Assembly: GCA_973895155.1 (NCBI GenBank)
Contig: OZ316892.1
Location: 11,718,001-11,782,000 of the forward strand
Reading direction: 5' to 3'
Origin: Marsupella aquatica
Taxonomy: Eukaryota > Marchantiophyta
DNA length: 64,000 nt
Notes under the pieces: model-generated
What the model saw: the letters and a program-made list of their open reading frames with translations, nothing else
Databases searched by the model: none
Told to the model about the DNA's origin: nothing
Made by a program: the position numbers and the translations under genes
Shown here: positions 34,160-45,986 of the stretch, in pieces
Layout: every line of letters begins with the position of its first letter
How positions within the stretch are numbered: the first letter of the stretch is position 1

Positions 34160-34369
34160 CGTTAAGGTAGTCTGGGTGGTTTTTAGTATTTTGGGGCTTT
34201 AGGATGATGACAAGTTAGCATATTTCACTTTCATTATTTTCCATTAAACTATGTCATATTTTTATACTGTTTACATACGATCTCCATTACATGGGTCAGT
34301 GATAGAATGTAGTATGGTGCCTTCCCAAAGTTGATTAATCAGTGTTGAACCACCTAGACTACCTTAACG
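34160..34369. mobile_element. Possible MITE with 21-bp terminal inverted repeats
   Basis: CGTTAAGGTAGTCTGGGTGG at 34160 and its complement, ending at 34369 (ACCACCTAGACTACCTTAAC), form 21-bp inverted repeats with one mismatch, 210 bp end to end. The interior is AT-rich and non-coding. No clear target duplication was found, so the transposon call is tentative. Confidence 0.5.
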
Positions 34370-34516
34370 TGAAGCTAAGGGCACCTGCTCGTCTCTTTAT
34401 GCGTGTATTTGGTCTCCCGCATATGTCTCCCCACGTACGTGGGTCGACCATATACGGTCGACCAAAATACCTCATAAAGAGACACCCGGCGACCTTAACT
34501 ATATACGTAATCGTAG
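34357..34516. repeat. Long imperfect palindrome, about 128-160 bp
   Basis: Centred on the exact palindrome CCCACGTACGTGGG (34430-34443), the flanks are complementary outward to 34373 and 34500. For example GTCTCTTTATG pairs with CATAAAGAGAC and AGCTAAGG with CCTTAACT. Weaker pairing extends to about 34357 and 34516. It could form a cruciform or a long RNA hairpin. Confidence 0.85.
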
Positions 34517-35618
34517 ACCCGAGAAGGGTCAGGGGAAAAAGGGCCCCGCCTTGTTAATTCAAAACACAAGAGTTAGGGACAACCACGGCCATTTAGTTTG
34601 CGAATTAGACTGTTGTCTGCTCAATTGGTCAGTAGGGTGAAACTTCGTAATGAGTGCGATCTGGTTGAAGCTCTCACAATGTTTCTAAAGCCAATGATGT
34701 AAACTAAACGCAAGCAACTAAAGTGATCAGGTTGAAGCTGTCTTAGCATGTAATATGTGTTGTGGTGCAACTAGGATAACAAGTGAACCAAAACTACTAC
34801 TGTCTTGTAGAACGAACACTAGTCGATGAAATCGGAGCCTTGTCACTCTCCAAATGTGAAGGCAATCTGTATAATGTAGGGGATTTCGTTTCTGCTCCTG
34901 GTTCAGAACAAGCTTTCCTTCAAACCCTCCCCTACCTGTAGTTGTCACTTTGATAGCCAAACTCATCGCTGGAAAAAACTGTGGAATTAAACCTGCACAA
35001 TTTCGTAAAGAGACCGGAGTATCCACTCATTCACTCGTTCTAAGTACGAAGTTCTACGCACTTAAGAAATGATCTCGACTACGGTTTGAGGTATAGGAAG
35101 CTGTGAATGAAAGTGCGATCAATTGATTTCTGTTTCTTCATACGACTGTACGTTACAAAATCGGAGGCCGGAAATTAAGAGACGTTATTATTACGTGGAC
35201 AAAGAAAGGTTGGCATGAATGTACTAACGGTGCTTGAACAGGTCAGGGTGGTTGCTACCTTTCTGACCTAATTTTCCTGACGAATTTGACCATCCTATCG
35301 ACACCAGTTCGGTTAGTTTCTTGTGAGCTTTTCCACACAAAAATTCAGCACATGCAGGCAATTTCATCGAGATACTCTGCCTATGCATTCAAGAGGTATA
35401 GAGGACTAAACAGAGAAGTTAGTATATTTATTCATGCATCTATGCTGTTCACCCTAATCAGTGTTGTGCAAGAATTAGGAATTAGGGTTTAAAGATAGTA
35501 CAATGTGATACCGACATTAGTGCAGACGGTGATATCTGAGATTCTCATAAGAAATTGCTCTTTCCACTACTGCCAGTATGTTACTCCTACGATACTGATT
35601 AGAGCTACTCAGAAAAGT

Positions 35619-35684
35619 GAGATATAAACCCTTTTATATCTCAATATTCTATAATTAAAAGTGAGACTCTTTTAATTATAGAAT
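35619..35684. repeat. Two adjacent perfect hairpins
   Basis: GAGATATAAA (35619-35628) pairs with TTTATATCTC (35633-35642). ATTCTATAATTAAAAG (35646-35661) pairs with CTTTTAATTATAGAAT (35669-35684) around a 7-nt loop. Both stems are exact. Confidence 0.9.
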
Positions 35685-35746
35685 TATTCAGAAGAGAAAA
35701 AACTTAAAGCAAGTTCCACGATGACCTGGCTATATCACAGATTTCA

Positions 35747-36174
35747 TCATCTATAAGGGGTCCCTCTTTCGCAGCCCAGGAATTCGTTAGGAAAGACTCC
35801 ACGACAATAACCATTCAGCTTCACACAATTGTAACTATGTGTTTCAGTCAAATTAACAAAGACAGTGCAGGTGATATTCCAAATGCTGTATTCCCACAAG
35901 ACAGTTTCCTTACAAGTACGATTCTCAACATCCAATTTGGTGACATTACTTCCTTCAAATTGCCTAAAAACGTCCACCAATTCACCAGATAACCTTGTAC
36001 AGCCTCTGAATGTACATACTTTAAGATGATTCTTGATCTCCAGAATCTTGAAACTATGGAGGACCACGTCCAAGAGGTGGAACGTTCATAGCTAATCCTA
36101 AAGGTAACCCAGAGTTCACTCCATGTCCGCGCATGTCCATCCCGTTCGAGATATCTCCACCCTGCATCAGCCAT
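35747..36174 (-). pseudogene. Unrecognised gene fragment in two overlapping frames
   Basis: Two overlapping minus-strand frames (36073-35747 and 36174-35848) give plausible protein pieces: MADAGWRYLERDGHARTWSE in one, and HSFKILEIKNHLKVCTFRG followed by LSGELVDVFRQFEG in the other. Read together with a frame change near 36090, they look like one decayed coding segment. I do not recognise the family. It lies directly downstream of the FY gene on the same strand. Confidence 0.3.
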
Positions 36175-36469
36175 GAATATGTCGAAACAAGATAATCAGA
36201 AGAATGGTGCAAGTGCTATGCATCAGATGTACATTCATGTCTTGTTTACATAGACCACATATATTTGATTTCTGTTTCAAGTTTTGAACCCAGTCACAGA
36301 AATTTTCTGTTTGTTTGGGCAGGTAAATTCCTTACCTTACTTTTGGTGCAGAATATCGAATACCGTATAATTGGCAAGATATTTTACATGCGAATTGCAG
36401 GTTCAGCAAGCGAAACCGAAAAGGAAGGTAGCATACATATGATTTCCAGTGTCCACAATCCTGAGGTTT

Positions 36470-39400
36470 CTAGGTAGGCCGTACCTGAAAGGTACTAGGC
36501 TCAGCCGCGGAGTTTCCAAACTGTGCAGAGACACTTTGAGTATTCACCCTTGAAGGCCTTGGTCCTGCTCCAAAACCTGCTGTACCCATGGAAGCCATGG
36601 ATGGTAGTCCACTGGGGGGCGATGGGCCCATAATTTGCCTCATGGGTGGCAAAGGAGTAGGGGGTGGCTGGCCCTGAACGTAAGGACCAGAAGTTTGTAC
36701 AGGTGGTTGCCCTGGGATGCCTGGAACATTTTGCTGCATAATGTGTTGTGGTACATTTTGGTGTTGCTGAGGGAAAGCAGGTAAAGGGGGTGGAGGAGGC
36801 AAACTCTGTTGCGGTGGTTGTAATTGTTGCATATGTTGAGGTGGCTGAAGATTTGTCTGTTGTTGTAAACTCAAAAGAGTCCCACCTGGATATGGATTAC
36901 TAGGGGGTGGAAAATGATCTCTGGAACTTGTGCTACTCTGCATAACTCCAAACACTGGCTGTAGAGCTGGTGCTACAACAGCAGGATCTACAGGCGCTTG
37001 AGGCATGGGCAGTGCCAAGCCCACGCCAGGAATTGTACCCTCAACCCGAACAGGTCCTCCAGCAGCAAATGCTCCTGGAGTCACAGGGCCATCACCTGCT
37101 ATGTTCAAAGACTGACCCCGACCACCAGAAGGAGCTAACTGCTCACCTGAATTTCCTGCTGAATAAAACCAATTCTGTTCAGTACACGACCAACTTCACC
37201 AAGAGCAGTTGCACCTCGTTATCCAGAGACAATAAGCACAAGTGAAACCTATTACACAGAAGAATGTCATAGCATCACTTCGCAACCGATTTAAAAACAC
37301 CTACCTTGAGAATGAGGTACACTCTGTCTGCAATCCCGAAGTGAATCGCCAGGACGGTTGCGGCACCAAAATTTGGTAGTGTGATCGTTGCTTCCACTGC
37401 AATGAAAAACAAATGGTTAAGACAATATATTCGCAAGACTGATGTTTCAAAATTTGGAATACCAATATGTTACCATAAGCCATGCAATACCCCACCAGTA
37501 GCCTCCGTATACTTCGAATTAGTTTTGAAGTACGAATGCCAGATGTCTTGGCTTGCGGTTGGTACAATTCAACACAGCCTAAGACACTTGATCCGTACAG
37601 TAGAGGCGTTCAGACACATTTGTTCAGGTCCTTTAGTGCCATAGTGCAGCCTCATAAGCATTATTTAATTATACTGTCATGGATGGCATCACGTCCAAGC
37701 CCATACTTCTTCGTTGTGTCATACTCCTGAAACCCCAAAACTGCTAACCCCAAATCTAGAACAGAGAAGAAAAATTAAGAATCACCATACCTGCATAAAA
37801 TATGCCCCATTGGATGCCATGCCAAGTCCCACACACTACTCTCGTGTGCGTTAGCAACCTCTGCTTGTGGAACCTCATGCCTGAAGTTTTGGAGCATTTC
37901 AACATTGAATGTCAATAAGTCAATAGAACCAGAATCAAACTGGATGCTCATAAAAGAACATTGATGCGAAATATTTAAGAGGTGGCTCCGCATCAACTAA
38001 CTCTAAGTCGCACAAATAATCTAAGCCTAATAGTATTCCCAGTGCACTGTTCATCTATCGTGAACCCAAGAAGTCTACGCTCGGTTTTCCCTGAACCTCA
38101 AAATTGCAACCACGTCTGATCAGCAATAGCAAGACAAAAATAAAATCTAAGCATAGTCACAAGACTTAGCGAAGTACCCAACAAGCCAGTGAATGATGCT
38201 CCCATCACAGCTGCCACTGACAAAGAGCTCTTCGTGGAATGGATGCCAAGCTAAGGCTGTAAACACAAACGAGAGTGAGGAAATTGGCAAGAATTCCACA
38301 AAGCAACAAATACCAACCTGTATGTCTCATGCAAAGTGTATATCTATAGAGAAGCAAAAACGCTATGGGCAATTGCAAGGCCAAAGAAGATTAGGATGAT
38401 AATCATAGGCACATGGAAATGCTGAAAACAGACATGTTACTTCCTTGCGATGCCCTCTGTACGACTCCAGCTCTTTCAAGGTTCGAATATCATACAGCTG
38501 AACCATAGCAAGTACATTCAAAAACATTATCAGACGTAAATCTTTCAACACTAGAAGGAATAAAGGGTGCAAGTTAATTAATGCATGCTGCGGCATCTTT
38601 AAACATGAGGAAATATAAATTGCAAGCCTTTATGACCCTAGAGGATGCACACCTTGATAGTCTGATCTCGAGAAGCAGTAATAACCCAATTGCCATTACT
38701 ATTCCACTTCACCGAGAGGACTGTGTTCTTGTGTCCATGCCTACACATAGAATTAGTTTCATATGTAAGTCAAAGCTGACCAGGATAACGCAGTAAGCAC
38801 CCACATTGCGTAAAATGGGTATCCAAACGTATCTTGTAACTGAAATAGACGACAGATACTCACAACGTGCTCAGCTCACGGCCGGTTTTGGCATCCCATA
38901 GCTTCACCAGATTGTCCTTCGCACCTGCAAATAAAAACAAAATGGGAGTCAGTTCTCGCGCCTGTTGGCATCCTGCTTGCCTTTCATGACAAGGACTTTG
39001 ACTCTTCTGACGAAGCGGCATTACCAAATGGTTAACTGTCACTATCAGGTCACGTGTTCGATCTCTCCAGCCTTAACGCCCAGAGACATAATTACTCCTT
39101 ATCTGAAGTTGCCCGTTAACCAAGGGTCAAATTTTACTTCATAGTAAGATACGCAAGGGCTTCTGTGTTCCGGTTTAATAAAATCTGACAAGGTTAGGGA
39201 TCTGAGCCTTGCATGAATGCAAATTCCAACACCTTCCTTCAAAACATGCAAACTGCGAAACAAATTTGGTAACAGGTGCCTGGCATCGGGAGGTCCCATA
39301 GAGGCAGTACGTCGAATGTAACAAGCAGTAGCGTTACGTTGTGTGCTTACCGGAGACAAGCAGAGACTTCTGTGGATGCCAGTCAACGCTCTTGACATCC

Positions 39401-42260
39401 CAGCCATGGCCTGCCTGATTGAAAAAGCACATCCAGAACCCTAGTCAATGCCCGTCTGCATCTCGTGAACATTCTCCCTGTAAAAAGGTCCCTCTAAACC
39501 TTGCAGAACTCTCTAGATTTAAGAAATGTTTTTAGAGTGGTGACAATAATTCCATAGCCTCAAACATGCGAATTGAGAGCTATGATTCACATAGGCAACC
39601 TAGGATTTCAACCTCAATTCTAGTCCACTTCTCAGAGTACCATCATATAAATGCACTTCTTGTGAGTGGGCAATTCAAATTAAGAAAGAAAAATTCTTGC
39701 AGAGCCGTATCCAATTGATAATACCAGCTAGAGATCGTTCCTCTTGGCATCGAGCAAAATCCCAGACTTTGACAGTTGTGTCATCCGAGCATGAAACAAA
39801 CTTTAGGTCTGTGCTTGAAAAGCTGCATCACAACCGCAATTTGTTTCACTGTGGGGCCTGACTTGCAATGATATGATACTGCGTGAATCTTCTACCAGAA
39901 TGTGCCTGCTTATCTCTCTTTACAATACAAACTACCGCCCTTACAGAGATTTGCTGAGGTTGCTGCGCGCAAGGCTCAACTCTACACAGCTGACTGTTTC
40001 AATTGCACCCTACCCGTCAGAACTATTCCGGCAAGTTCTTCCAATAAGAAGGACCTCAATAAAGAATGAACTGGCTGGACTATCAACCCTCAAAAAGGCG
40101 AACTACAAGCTCACATGTATCGTTCTAACATTAATGACCAACATATTCGAGAACATTCTAATCTCGATCATTGAGAAGAAGTGTGACTGTAGGACTGCCC
40201 CATATATATACCGTGATGTCAAAGAACGTGGCATACTTAAAGTCGAGAGTTCATCTGAAATATATAGTTAACATTAAAATCTATCATATGCTCTTCCAGA
40301 AGATATAGCTTTGAACAGACCTTAAGTCTCGCACAGCCTCCTTATGAGCTGTCTTGTTTGCCTTGACGTTATTCATATTTGTTTGCCAGTACCTATACAA
40401 GGAGACCCGTGTTAGCCAAAAAAAGAAACAGAGAGCTCATCCATCTACGTGCAGTAAGTTCTTCACCACAATCCAAATGATCAAGCTACTCACTTAATGC
40501 AACCACCGTCATCTCCGGTCACCATCCAATTTTCATTGTGGCTCCACACCATAGATCGAACTGCTAGATCATGCGCCTGTAACTCAGATAATCAGGATAA
40601 AGACACCTTTCTTATCATTATCATTTACAAATCTAATGCACAGACGGGAAGAACAGTTCTCGAACTCTAAACAGCACAGTGTAGCGCACAAAACTACCAA
40701 AACGTCTTACCTCCTGTGAAATCTTCGGTACGTTAAGCTTTTCAGTAAATGTGTACCAGCCAGCTAATAGCCTAGTCAGTGGGGAATCAAAAAGTACAAA
40801 ATGTCACCACCACAAAGGAATATCAGAAATAGGAAGATCTCAAGAAGAAATCAAACCTGCAAGATCATTTCAAAGTTGAATGAGAGACCATTCCATAATG
40901 TGAACTCCCCGCTCTGTGAGCCAGTAATAAGTCGTCGACCAGTAGGTGTCCACTGTCATGGAAAACAGAAAACAAGCCCAACAATAAGGAACGTCGAAAA
41001 ATTGACTTGTCTAGCTGAACATTCTAAATTGGGTGTGCACGTTACGACCATAACTGAAAAGACTTACCAAAACCCTGTTTATGGAGCAGCGAACTTTGTT
41101 GGTGGAGGGATGTACAAACTTGGTTGCAAAGCTAGTTGAAGGATTGTCAGGATAAGCAACTGTAGGTAGTAACTAGACATCAACATACCGAGTACCCGGT
41201 TAGACGTGCAAACTTCACATGAACGACAAAGTATACATCAGACAATTCTGCAATTAAACATTTAAAGCCGAAAAGCGCAAAAAGCTCAAAGCAATTCAAC
41301 CCAGCAATGCCCGCAGAGAGAAAAGTACACACTTCCGGAGCGGCCGTTGGTGTTGGCTGCAAAATGTGGGCATCACGGACATCCCGTTGCCACATCCGTA
41401 GCTGCCAGACCATGCAATTAGTACAACGTAAGAAGACGAGATTGACCAACATACCCAGGAATAAAACATAATATTGCTGCCATACAATTCAGACGCTACG
41501 CGTGTAGTCTTCTAGCATAATCTACAAACTGCTCTCGAGCATACTGTCAGCCAGCCTTAATTGCCACAGAAAGATCCGTCCACCAGAACCAGGAAAATTC
41601 CACAATCCACATAAATTGGAAAAGAACAATGATGACGGAGCGGGCACAGAGGCATTTGAAGAACTGACCTGAAGATACCGAACCACAGTAGAGCTGTAGT
41701 CCACTGTTCTTCGGTGGACAGGTTTACGCATTCGCTTTCCTGGAAGAACACGCCCAGCTCCTACTCAGTTGTGATGCCACTACGAAACGGTATCAATAAT
41801 GTGTGTGGGAGGAGATTTCAAGGTGTGCCTACCTAAACCAAAGAATTCTGAACCACTTCCTATTACTGACAGAATTTCAAACGGAAATAATTCGGGTGAA
41901 ATACGATAATCATGTGTACATCTTTTCCACAGCAAAAAACATGATTTAAGAGACCACCCACCGGTCCAGACGTTGCAAAAGAGTTACTTCATAGAATTCG
42001 TGACAATCCATATGCAAATTTGAGCCGGTGAGCAAAGAGTAATAGCACAGCCCTCATGAGTCTAATCTAAGGAATATTGAGGAAGCAAGGCAGCAGGAGT
42101 TACCATCGAAAATTTGGTTGGGGCGAGACCCAAAGTCGCCAGCCTGACCGGCATTGTTCCCAGAGCCTGGCCGGTTGCTGTAATCCTGATTTTGACTCTG
42201 ACCAGACTGTTGAACCTGGCTTGGTCCTCCACCGCCTCCATACATTTTCTCCATGACCAT
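36470..42260 (-). CDS. FY: FY-type WD40 pre-mRNA 3'-end processing factor (WDR33 homolog), 657 aa
   Basis: FY/WDR33/Pfs2 is the CPSF subunit that helps recognise the poly(A) signal. Sixteen exons fit GT-AG rules and phase: 42260-42104, 41739-41669, 41401-41333, 41172-41068, 40952-40857, 40576-40494, 40392-40321, 39822-39725, 39410-39351, 38924-38864, 38740-38653, 38497-38434, 38256-38178, 37880-37791, 37396-37305, 37158-36470. The sum is 1974 nt. The family block [20 protein letters not shown] is near residue 53. Seven WD repeats follow (for example [54 protein letters not shown]). The last exon is Pro/Gln/Gly-rich, as in FY, with PPPPPLP and TPLPP stretches. The start could be M at 42260 or 42254. 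A possible donor CAG|GTACGG after 36485 leaves open an extra 3' exon. Confidence 0.96.
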
Positions 42261-43300
42261 CAAAAACGCAGCCTACTCATACCGCCTGCATGCTCATTAT
42301 CGACCGATTGAACCCATATTACTTTCAACACTTTAAGATAAGGAATATCTCCCCCAATGGAAAAACGGACTCGTGGATGCCACAGAAATTGCAATCATTG
42401 TGAAACTGCCAAATCGTCATGACTTGAACACGTCTTATGTTATGTTCCATTGAATCCACATTACTACAGGGCAGTTTAACAAAGAGCTGTGGGGCAAATC
42501 ATACCAATGCACAGGATCTCGGGCAGTCCTCCTGTCGTTGGCTCCACAGCGAGTTTAAAGAATGTGGGAACAGGACCTAACCCATGAGCTGAATCAATCA
42601 CCCACAGCTTAGACCCAGGTTCGAGCTCCAATCTCTGGCCCACAGCTCACCGCAAAGAGGGTCGGCAACCTACAACAAGCACCAAAATCACACCTAATTC
42701 CGTCAATGTTGGAATTGAAAGATCAAATTCGGGCGCTCAGGACAGGAATGAGTGTCAACAAGAGGGCCATGACCTCTGAATTGCTATAAACCCTAATTGA
42801 TCAACCATCATAAACCCCGACCCACACCCGCCCAAACCCCCGTTTTCGTTTTCAAGTTCAAAAGAATACGTTCTTTGCCATCGTGATCGGAAGAATAGAA
42901 ACACGATCGCATCTACTCCATGCAATGCTTTCAAATCTTAGTGATCACTCTGGCTCGACACACACGGCGCCATAGAAAGAGAGTTCCCAAATTCATCACA
43001 CAAATGGAGGGCGCCAATTTTTTACAGAAGGTCAATCACTCACCGCCCTCGCGAGCTGCGAGGCCGTCAACTTCCTAGCTCGTCGCGTCCACAGCCATCA
43101 TCATCAGCTCTTCTCCTGAATGCTGAATGCGTCACTATGTTTCTCGTTTCCAGAAGAGAATGGTCCCAAGATGAAATTCATCTCTTCCTGCGTGTTTGCC
43201 CAGTAATTTGAAGTTCGGGAATCTGCTGCTTCATCAATGAGTAGTACGCCATGTCACAGTACAGGTCTGAGGACTACAGTAAGTCTTGCAAAATACACAC
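42261..43300 (-). promoter_or_regulatory. FY 5' UTR and promoter region
   Basis: Sequence upstream of the FY start. Plus-strand AAACCCTAA at 42788-42796 is a telo-box, a motif common near plant genes for growth and RNA metabolism. No TATA box or transcription start could be fixed. A 5' UTR intron is possible because AG acceptors such as GCATGCAG lie just before the start codon. Confidence 0.4.
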
Positions 43301-45985
43301 TAATAATATACACTAGCCTGATTATTACCCAATGTAAGTAAAGTAGAGATGAGGAGAACAGAAAACCTACCTGAAAAATGCACCCTCACTTTCAATTATT
43401 ATGCACTCTTTTTTTTTGTGCTTGTCAGGCTCATAATCTGAATGTTGTGGGTCCGAATCCTACACCTGCCAAAAACGGGTGGGAAAAAAACAATGGGCGA
43501 GAAGGGAGCTACCCACAAAACAGGAGGTCCGGTTCTAGATATAGCTTTTTTTTATTTCCGGAGGAGGGGCTTTAGTCCATAATTTTATTTTTTAATATTG
43601 CACCCTTACTTTCAATTATTATTCCTCTTCTTCTTTTTTGTGCACCCCTCACTTTCACTTATTATGCCTCATTATGCCCTCCGTTAGAATCATGGTCCAG
43701 AGGCTTCACTATAGGCAGTACGCCAGAGAGTAAGCCAAGGGGTACACGAGCTTTTCATTATGGCTTTATTAATTAGACATAAGGTGCTTGTGCAGAATTT
43801 GAATATCTAATCTTTAAAATCCTACATTGCAATACCATACATGATGTTTCTAGATTTCATTTTTAGCTTTAAAAACAATGTCAGCATTGACATATCAGTG
43901 TTTTAAATTAATATGCTTGGAATATTCAGAAAACTTGTAGTAAATTGTAGGCAGACTCCCTACGTGAATTGTAGGTAGAAAAGTTATTATAAATTGTAGA
44001 CACTACCTACAATTCTGTTGCAGGGACTCAAATTTTCAATAATTCCTTAGTTTTGGCGCAACCTGATGGTCTCAATGGTACAGTAGTTATGGTCTGACTA
44101 GCTCATTACACAAAATGTACCAAGTAAAAGAAGGGAATACAGGGTATGGATAGGGACAACGAGGGCATGGGTATTCAATAAATGAGAAAACACTTTTGGG
44201 GTATGTGACTCTTGACATTGGATCCTGCTTCTTCTATATGTCATGATCACATTAGAGAGTCTCTTAGTTCATTATAGTGGAACTCTGCATTGCAAAGAAA
44301 ATGTTGAGAGGAGGCATCTTAAGAATCATTGATCCAAGGGTGTTGGTAAAGGGAAGCTGAACATTTGAGACCAATTGCCCTATTCTCCTTTTTTTCCCTC
44401 TCATTTGTTCTTATGTCTTCTTATTTTCGTCTCCCTCTTTCCACTGGCAAAGGGTTGCGAGGGTGCAAGGGTGCAAGGGAACACAAAGGTGCACGGCACT
44501 GTGGAGAGGAGGAAGATTTTTTCTTCCACCACACCCCCGCCCCGGCACCCCCTTTTTCCCCTTTTTTTCCCATGTCCCCCATCTCCTCTTTCCCCCTCAC
44601 CCCACCTCCCTTCCCCCCTTTCTCTACTTCCCCTCCCCACAGGAGGGTAGTGGTCACAATGCCACTAAGCGGACAGAGGGCAAGCCTGCAAAGTGGGTTT
44701 TTAGAGAATCCATTATCACACAAAACATCTCAGAAACAAAACTAGGATTTGTTCCCACTCATCTTCCTTCTCATGAACAAACAATGGAGAACAGGACGGA
44801 TTGAGTATTGTAGTGTGTTTGTATGTTCAAAGAAAGTTTAAATCAGGCCCCACAGCAATGAAACTAGGATCTGGCAATTTTATGAAGTAATCTGTGCCCC
44901 GTATTTGATGCTCAATGACTATGATTGATTTCATCACTAGCAACGATGCAAGGTGCCCTCGTCTTCGACAAGAGCTGAAGACATGCACGGAAAGGTGTGT
45001 TTTGTCTGATCACCAGTATCTGTTTTGACCAGACATTTTTGTCAATTACATTACCAGACATTTTTGTCAATTACATTTTGAAGTGTTCAAGCTAAAGCTA
45101 TCCTACAGAGATCTCTAGCCATTGGTACTGAGCCTGTCCACAAAGGATTGCACACTTAGAGACCATCTATGTCCCACTTGCAAATTTAGTTACTACACGC
45201 TGCAATAGATGTAGACCATTAGCTCCTCAAAGTATCATTGCACTAGTAGCTTGTTGTTCCCTTTCTATTCTTTTTCCTCTTTCTAGATTTTCTGGGTTTG
45301 CATCTGCCCTTTGCTTCGTGTTTTTTGTTTGTCCACTTTGGAACCCTTTTGCTTTTGTTTTCATTGTACTTCATTTGGCCATGTTGTGCCCACTCTTTAC
45401 CCACAGACAATAAAAACAACCTTTGTTAAGTTAGCAGGATAAGGGGAAGTTTTGTGGGTCAGTGAGGAAAAATGACTACACAATAAAACAAAGCGGAGGA
45501 TATTTAGCAAGCAGTCCACTGGGCTTTGCTTGTCTCTCTCTCTCCTCTCGATTGTATACACCAAGGAATTTACAATTCACAAAGCTGATGCACAGATGAG
45601 AGCTCTGGTTGTTATTAAGATAATAATTAAAAATAAACCAGCATTTCGAACTCTTGTTATTCAATGCACGTCATTGCAGTTCACATGCCGGCTTGGAACT
45701 AACAACTAAACTACATGAACATCCTTTGACCACCGGCAATAATTTGTCGCAGGTAAAAGAAATAGCTATATCCCACAATCCCGCCCGGGGTAAAGCCTAT
45801 ATTACAAATTAATTATGGAAGTTGCATCTGGCAAATCAATCGACGGATCATCACTATCCATGGATCACGATGTAAGGTACTGTTATTGTTTTGGTATAAG
45901 AATGTAGATGCTGATCAGAAGTGTGAATTGGATAATTCACGTACGCTTCTTCTTCGCAGATAAACTCAAACGCTCGAGATAGAGC
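43301..45985. other. Intergenic region between FY and KIN-12
   Basis: About 2.7 kb, no supported gene. It holds a tRNA-Met-like half with flanking direct repeats (43379-43660), a pyrimidine-rich stretch at about 44520-44640 that opens ORFs in several frames, and a 25-bp tandem duplication (CCAGACATTTTTGTCAATTA at 45029 and 45054). Confidence 0.55.
43379..43660 (+). repeat. tRNA-Met-like 3' half between direct repeats
   Basis: At about 43424-43472 the sequence GTCAGGCTCATAATCTGAAT, then GTGGGTCCGAATCCTACACC and TGCC, resembles the anticodon arm (CAT anticodon), T arm and acceptor end of an elongator tRNA-Met. The 5' half is absent. A direct repeat flanks it: TGCACCCTCACTTTCAATTA at 43379 and TGCACCCTTACTTTCAATTA at 43599, each followed by a T-rich run. 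It is a tRNA relic or SINE fragment, not a functional tRNA gene. Confidence 0.55.
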
Positions 45986-45986
45986 T

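Larger units (their letters stand above)
33808..35746. other. Intergenic region with foldback sequences
   Basis: About 1.9 kb with no supported ORF. It contains the inverted-repeat element at 34160-34516 and the two hairpins at 35619-35684, each listed separately. The remainder is AT-rich spacer. Confidence 0.55.

Noticed and set aside
39020-39070. tRNA-like sequence (TACCAAATGGTTAA and GTGTTCGATCTCTCC) in an FY intron
   Set aside because: A- and B-box-like words are present, but no cloverleaf with a paired acceptor stem could be drawn and no target duplication was found; at most an old SINE trace.
42600-42660. B-box-like GGTTCGAGCTCC near a possible tRNA
   Set aside because: There is no matching A box or acceptor stem at the right distance on either strand.
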